Below are positions 61,697 to 64,000 of a DNA stretch of 64,000 nucleotides, piece by piece. Position 1 is the stretch's first letter. Each line of letters begins with the position of its first letter. Source of the DNA: Planctomycetota bacterium (GTDB lineage: Bacteria; Planctomycetota; Phycisphaerae; Phycisphaerales; Phycisphaeraceae); assembly GCA_016350165.1 (NCBI GenBank), contig CP066225.1, positions 4,216,001-4,280,000 of the forward strand, in the 5' to 3' direction. The notes under the pieces are model-generated. The model worked only from the letters and a program-made list of their open reading frames with translations, did not search any database and was not told the DNA's origin. The translations under genes and the position numbers were made by a program.

Positions 61697-62548
61697 ATGC
61701 AGACGACTGAACGCGAGAACAAGAAGATGACTGGATTCGAGCACTTGCCTCATATAGATGAGGCGAAGCTGAAGGAACGCCGAGAGCGTGTGTTTATATT
61801 GATGGCAGGCCTGTTTCTGGGCACGCTGACGATGTTGAATATTCTGGGGATCACCCGGTTTATCAAGCTGTATGAAATCGGCTTCGGGGAAGGTGATGCA
61901 ACCTGGAGTTTGGTGTTTGCGGTGGCGGTGGGTGTGCTGCCTTACCCGATGACATTTCTGTGTACGGACCTGATCAGTGAGTTTTATGGGAAACGCCGAG
62001 CGAATTATGTGGTTTTGATCGGGCTGCTGCTCAATGCTTGGGTTGTCTTCATCTTATGGGTCGGCGGGATTTTGCCGGGCTGGGAAGCGATTGATGCGGA
62101 AACTGGGCGGTTGGTTGCAGATGCAGCGGGGAGGAAGCCGTTATTCTTTGAGTTGCAGGCACTTGCGTTTGGGGCAGTGGGGGCTTCGATGATCGCGTAT
62201 TTGGCGGCTCAGCTCTGCGATGTGTGGCTGTTTCACTTCTGGAAGAAGCTGACGAAGGGTAAGCATTTGTGGCTAAGGAATAATGGCTCGACGTTGGTGA
62301 GTCAGATGGTGGATACGACGGCGGTGATTTTGATTACGTATTACTTTACGACGCCTAGTCTGCCAATCCCGGATGGGACGAGCGTGTGGTTCCAGTTACT
62401 GGTGGGATATATTGCTGCGGGTTATATCTTTAAGATGTTCGCAGCACTGGTTGATACGCCGATCATTTACGCGGCTGTTTATTATCTGAAAGATTATCTG
62501 CGGATTGATCCGACGAAGATGCACGAATTCGGCGATGTAGAAGATTAA
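61697..62548 (+). CDS. Queuosine precursor transporter (VUT/YhhQ family)
   Basis: 283 residues from the ATG at 61697, with AGAGGCGG just before; a start ten codons on is possible. Six or more membrane helices. Family motifs are present: GVLPYPMTFLCTDLISEFYGKRRANYVV, AQLCDVWLFHFWKK, WLRNNGSTLVSQMVDTTAVILI and ALVDTPIIYAAVYY. YhhQ imports queuine-pathway bases such as preQ0 or preQ1. The periplasmic loop between helices 3 and 4 is extended by about 30 residues. QueA at 53.3 kb uses preQ1 and fits the pathway. Confidence 0.92.
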   Translation: MQTTERENKKMTGFEHLPHIDEAKLKERRERVFILMAGLFLGTLTMLNILGITRFIKLYEIGFGEGDATWSLVFAVAVGVLPYPMTFLCTDLISEFYGKRRANYVVLIGLLLNAWVVFILWVGGILPGWEAIDAETGRLVADAAGRKPLFFELQALAFGAVGASMIAYLAAQLCDVWLFHFWKKLTKGKHLWLRNNGSTLVSQMVDTTAVILITYYFTTPSLPIPDGTSVWFQLLVGYIAAGYIFKMFAALVDTPIIYAAVYYLKDYLRIDPTKMHEFGDVED

Positions 62549-62589
62549 TTATTCAGTGAACGAAATGTGTTGAGATCATGTCGTTTTTG

Positions 62590-62950
62590 TGTGCGAAGGC
62601 GCGCATGAATTGAAGTGTTTATGTGCATGTGATGTTGTTGAACTTTTGTGTGCGCGAACGACGAAACGTGATTTTGTGATTTTATATTTGGACGTTTTAA
62701 GCGTTCGGCTTTGCGCGCACAAATACGCATTTTGCAGATGTAAGTTGAGGGTTGGTTGTGCGTTAGGTTCGCGGAGTTGTCGTTAGTTGCAGAAATGCAA
62801 AAACAGCTAAAAACAAAGGGTTTGGGGCGGGTTTAGTGAAGTTTCGTTGCGTTTTGAGCAGTTTTGGTTGGGCTTTGAGGAAGTTATTTTGCTTTTGTGC
62901 GCGCATATCGCGATTTTTGAGTTTGATATTTGAACAAAACATGCGCGCTT
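62590..62950. other. Non-coding tract with TGCGCGC words, reversed orientation
   Basis: 360 bases without a credible gene. It holds GCGCGC (62599), TGTGCGCG (62649), TGCGCGCACAAATACGC (62712), GTGCGCGCAT (62897) and TGCGCGC (62942). Most match the reverse of the words in the 9.7-10.0 kb tract. Two 60-codon open frames here are not supported. Confidence 0.55.
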
Positions 62951-62984
62951 GGCTTGAGGTGGTTATTTTGGCGGAGATGAATTT

Positions 62985-63045
62985 TGAGGTGGGGAGGTGA
63001 TGAGGTATGTGTACGGCGAGCGTGGCTCGCCGGCTATTTGGGAAT
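62985..63045 (-). repeat. Dispersed palindromic repeat, copy 7 (reversed)
   Basis: On the minus strand, AATAGC leads into the hairpin CGGCGAGC-CAC-GCTCGCCG (63032-63014) and a C-rich tail (CCTCATCACCTCCCCACCTC). This is the only reverse copy and it lies in G-rich sequence. Confidence 0.72.
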
Positions 63046-63149
63046 TTGAATGTTGGGTGATTAGATTTTGATGATGGGAAATTTTGGAGTGGTTTGCTAA
63101 ATTGTGATGGTGGAGATTCTGTTGGGTGTCATGATTCAAAGGGCAAAAC

Positions 63150-63812
63150 ATGTTTGAGAAAATTCTGAGATTGTTCGGCGGCGGATCAAAGGAAGAAACT
63201 GCGAAGAAGAATGAACTGGTTGGTAATGATGGTGAGAAAAAAGATGGTGGTGAGGTTGTGGTGAAAGAAGCGGTGGTGCGAGATGAGTTGCCAAAGTTTA
63301 AATATCACCCGGACCCGATTGCGACGGGATCGATTGAGGCCTCGGAAGATAAGTGTGCTTGTTGTGGGATGCGGCGTGGTTATCTATGTGTGGTGGGTTA
63401 TTTTGGACAAGGCGATGAAGAGTTTATGTGTCCGTGGTGTATCTCAGATGGGACGGCAAGGCGGAAGCTGCATAACAATTTATTTGATGAATGGACGTTA
63501 CAGAAGGCGGGGATATCAAAAGAGATTATTGATGAGGTTCATCAACGGACGGTGCCTTATGAATCGTGGCAGACGCCGGAATGGCAGGCGTGTTGTGGGG
63601 ATGCGTGTGAGTATCACGGAACGCCTGAGCGGGAGGATTTAGAGAAGTTGAGTTTTGAAGAAGGGCAGGAATTGTATTATGACTGCTTTGAAGATGAGGC
63701 GGATTGGAGGGAGCATGTTGCGGAGTTTGATAAAGAGACGATGCATGGTGGTGTGTACAAGTTTGTATGCAAGCATTGTGGGAAGGTGTTGATGTATTAC
63801 GATTGTGATTGA
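63150..63812 (+). CDS. CbrC-family (UPF0167) protein
   Basis: 220 residues. A variable N-terminus of about 45 residues precedes the UPF0167 start (LPKFKYHPDPIATGSIEAS). Cys pairs follow: CACCGMRRGYLCVV, CPWC near 100, WQACCGDACEYHG and the end CKHCGKVLMYYDCD. Expected to bind zinc. In Escherichia coli, cbrC is a CreBC-regulated gene linked to colicin E2 tolerance. AAGGG lies about 8 bases before the ATG. A decayed partial copy follows. A more distant relative lies inside the MoxR operon. Confidence 0.85.
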   Translation: MFEKILRLFGGGSKEETAKKNELVGNDGEKKDGGEVVVKEAVVRDELPKFKYHPDPIATGSIEASEDKCACCGMRRGYLCVVGYFGQGDEEFMCPWCISDGTARRKLHNNLFDEWTLQKAGISKEIIDEVHQRTVPYESWQTPEWQACCGDACEYHGTPEREDLEKLSFEEGQELYYDCFEDEADWREHVAEFDKETMHGGVYKFVCKHCGKVLMYYDCD

Positions 63813-63818
63813 TAGAAG

Positions 63819-64000
63819 TGGCAGGTGTGCTGTGGTGATGCTTGTGAGTATTTGGGGTTTGCTGAGAAAGAGGACTTAAAGGGGCTGGCTCGGGGGGGAG
63901 GCGAGGGCGATGTCGAAGCAGTACGGGTTCAGTGATGAGTGGTTTGGTTGGTGGCGGTTTGTGAGGCGATATGAAAAGGGCGGGCATATTCTTGTGTACA
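63819..64000 (+). pseudogene. Decayed partial copy of a CbrC-family gene
   Basis: Right after the CbrC stop, the frame KWQVCCGDACEYLGFAEKED matches WQACCGDACEYHGTPERED in the intact gene. Past a run of seven G (63894-63900) the match continues in another frame, as SKQYGFSDEWFGWWRFVRRY and then KGGHILVY. That is the usual C-terminal part of the family. The N-terminal half is missing and a frameshift splits the rest. It runs off the window end. Confidence 0.7.

Noticed and set aside
62545-62786. Two opposing 60-codon frames after the transporter
   Set aside because: They overlap the GCGCGC words and have biased, unfamiliar composition.
1-64000. CRISPR array, insertion sequence or prophage
   Set aside because: No regularly spaced identical repeats, no transposase or integrase and no phage structural genes were found.

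Overview
The window looks like chromosomal DNA of a Planctomycetota bacterium, most likely class Phycisphaerae. Pointers are a Minf_1886-family protein, a TatC with a long periplasmic insert, an SWIM/DUF5691/MoxR/DUF5682/VWA cluster, many conserved orphan proteins, and single housekeeping genes (cinA, folD, ispH, gcvT, hscB, truB, queA) scattered rather than grouped in classical operons. The species call is inference. No rRNA, CRISPR array or intact transposase was seen. Three tRNA genes are present: Leu-CAG, Leu-UAG and Ser-GGA.

Layout. 1-12.7 kb is mostly housekeeping: cinA (cut by the window edge), folD, a WalJ-type metallo-hydrolase, a lipoprotein, ispH, a primary-type sigma factor, a nitrilase-family amidase, gcvT, and a flavodoxin operon behind a Fur-like box. 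The intergenic gaps carry a family of short palindromic repeats. 12.7-16.5 kb is an accessory stretch: two tandem paralogs of unknown function (one cut short by a TAG codon), a histidine phosphatase lacking the RHG arginine, and a retron-type reverse transcriptase with a compact multi-stem RNA upstream. 16.5-21.9 kb is a division/cell-wall block on the minus strand: rsmH, a LysM protein, a 41-residue membrane peptide, an FtsL-like protein and ftsI. 22-27 kb holds hslV, a secreted protein, two tRNA-Leu genes, a tyrosine-phosphatase-like protein lacking its catalytic arginine, and hscB.

27.4-35.8 kb is a six-gene minus-strand operon: SWIM zinc finger, DUF5691, MoxR-type AAA ATPase, CbrC-like protein, DUF5682 and VWA protein. 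It has a promoter and a strong inverted repeat in front of it. This MoxR plus VWA system is the best candidate for a poorly described system; the CbrC-like gene inside it is unusual. 36.4-48.6 kb is a complete type II secretion operon on the plus strand, in the order E-F-G-H-I-J-K-L-M-C-D. 48.7-52.1 kb mixes small AT-rich genes, tRNA-Ser, truB and an AT-rich DUF4062 gene that looks acquired. 52-62.5 kb returns to mainly housekeeping and conserved genes: tatC, queA, a nuclease, an AI-2E-family permease, a Minf_1886 protein and a queuosine-precursor transporter. The right edge carries a CbrC-family gene followed by a decayed partial copy.

Across the window the G/C bias of the plus strand flips several times regardless of gene direction. 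The orientation of the repeats flips with it at the right edge, which suggests past inversions.
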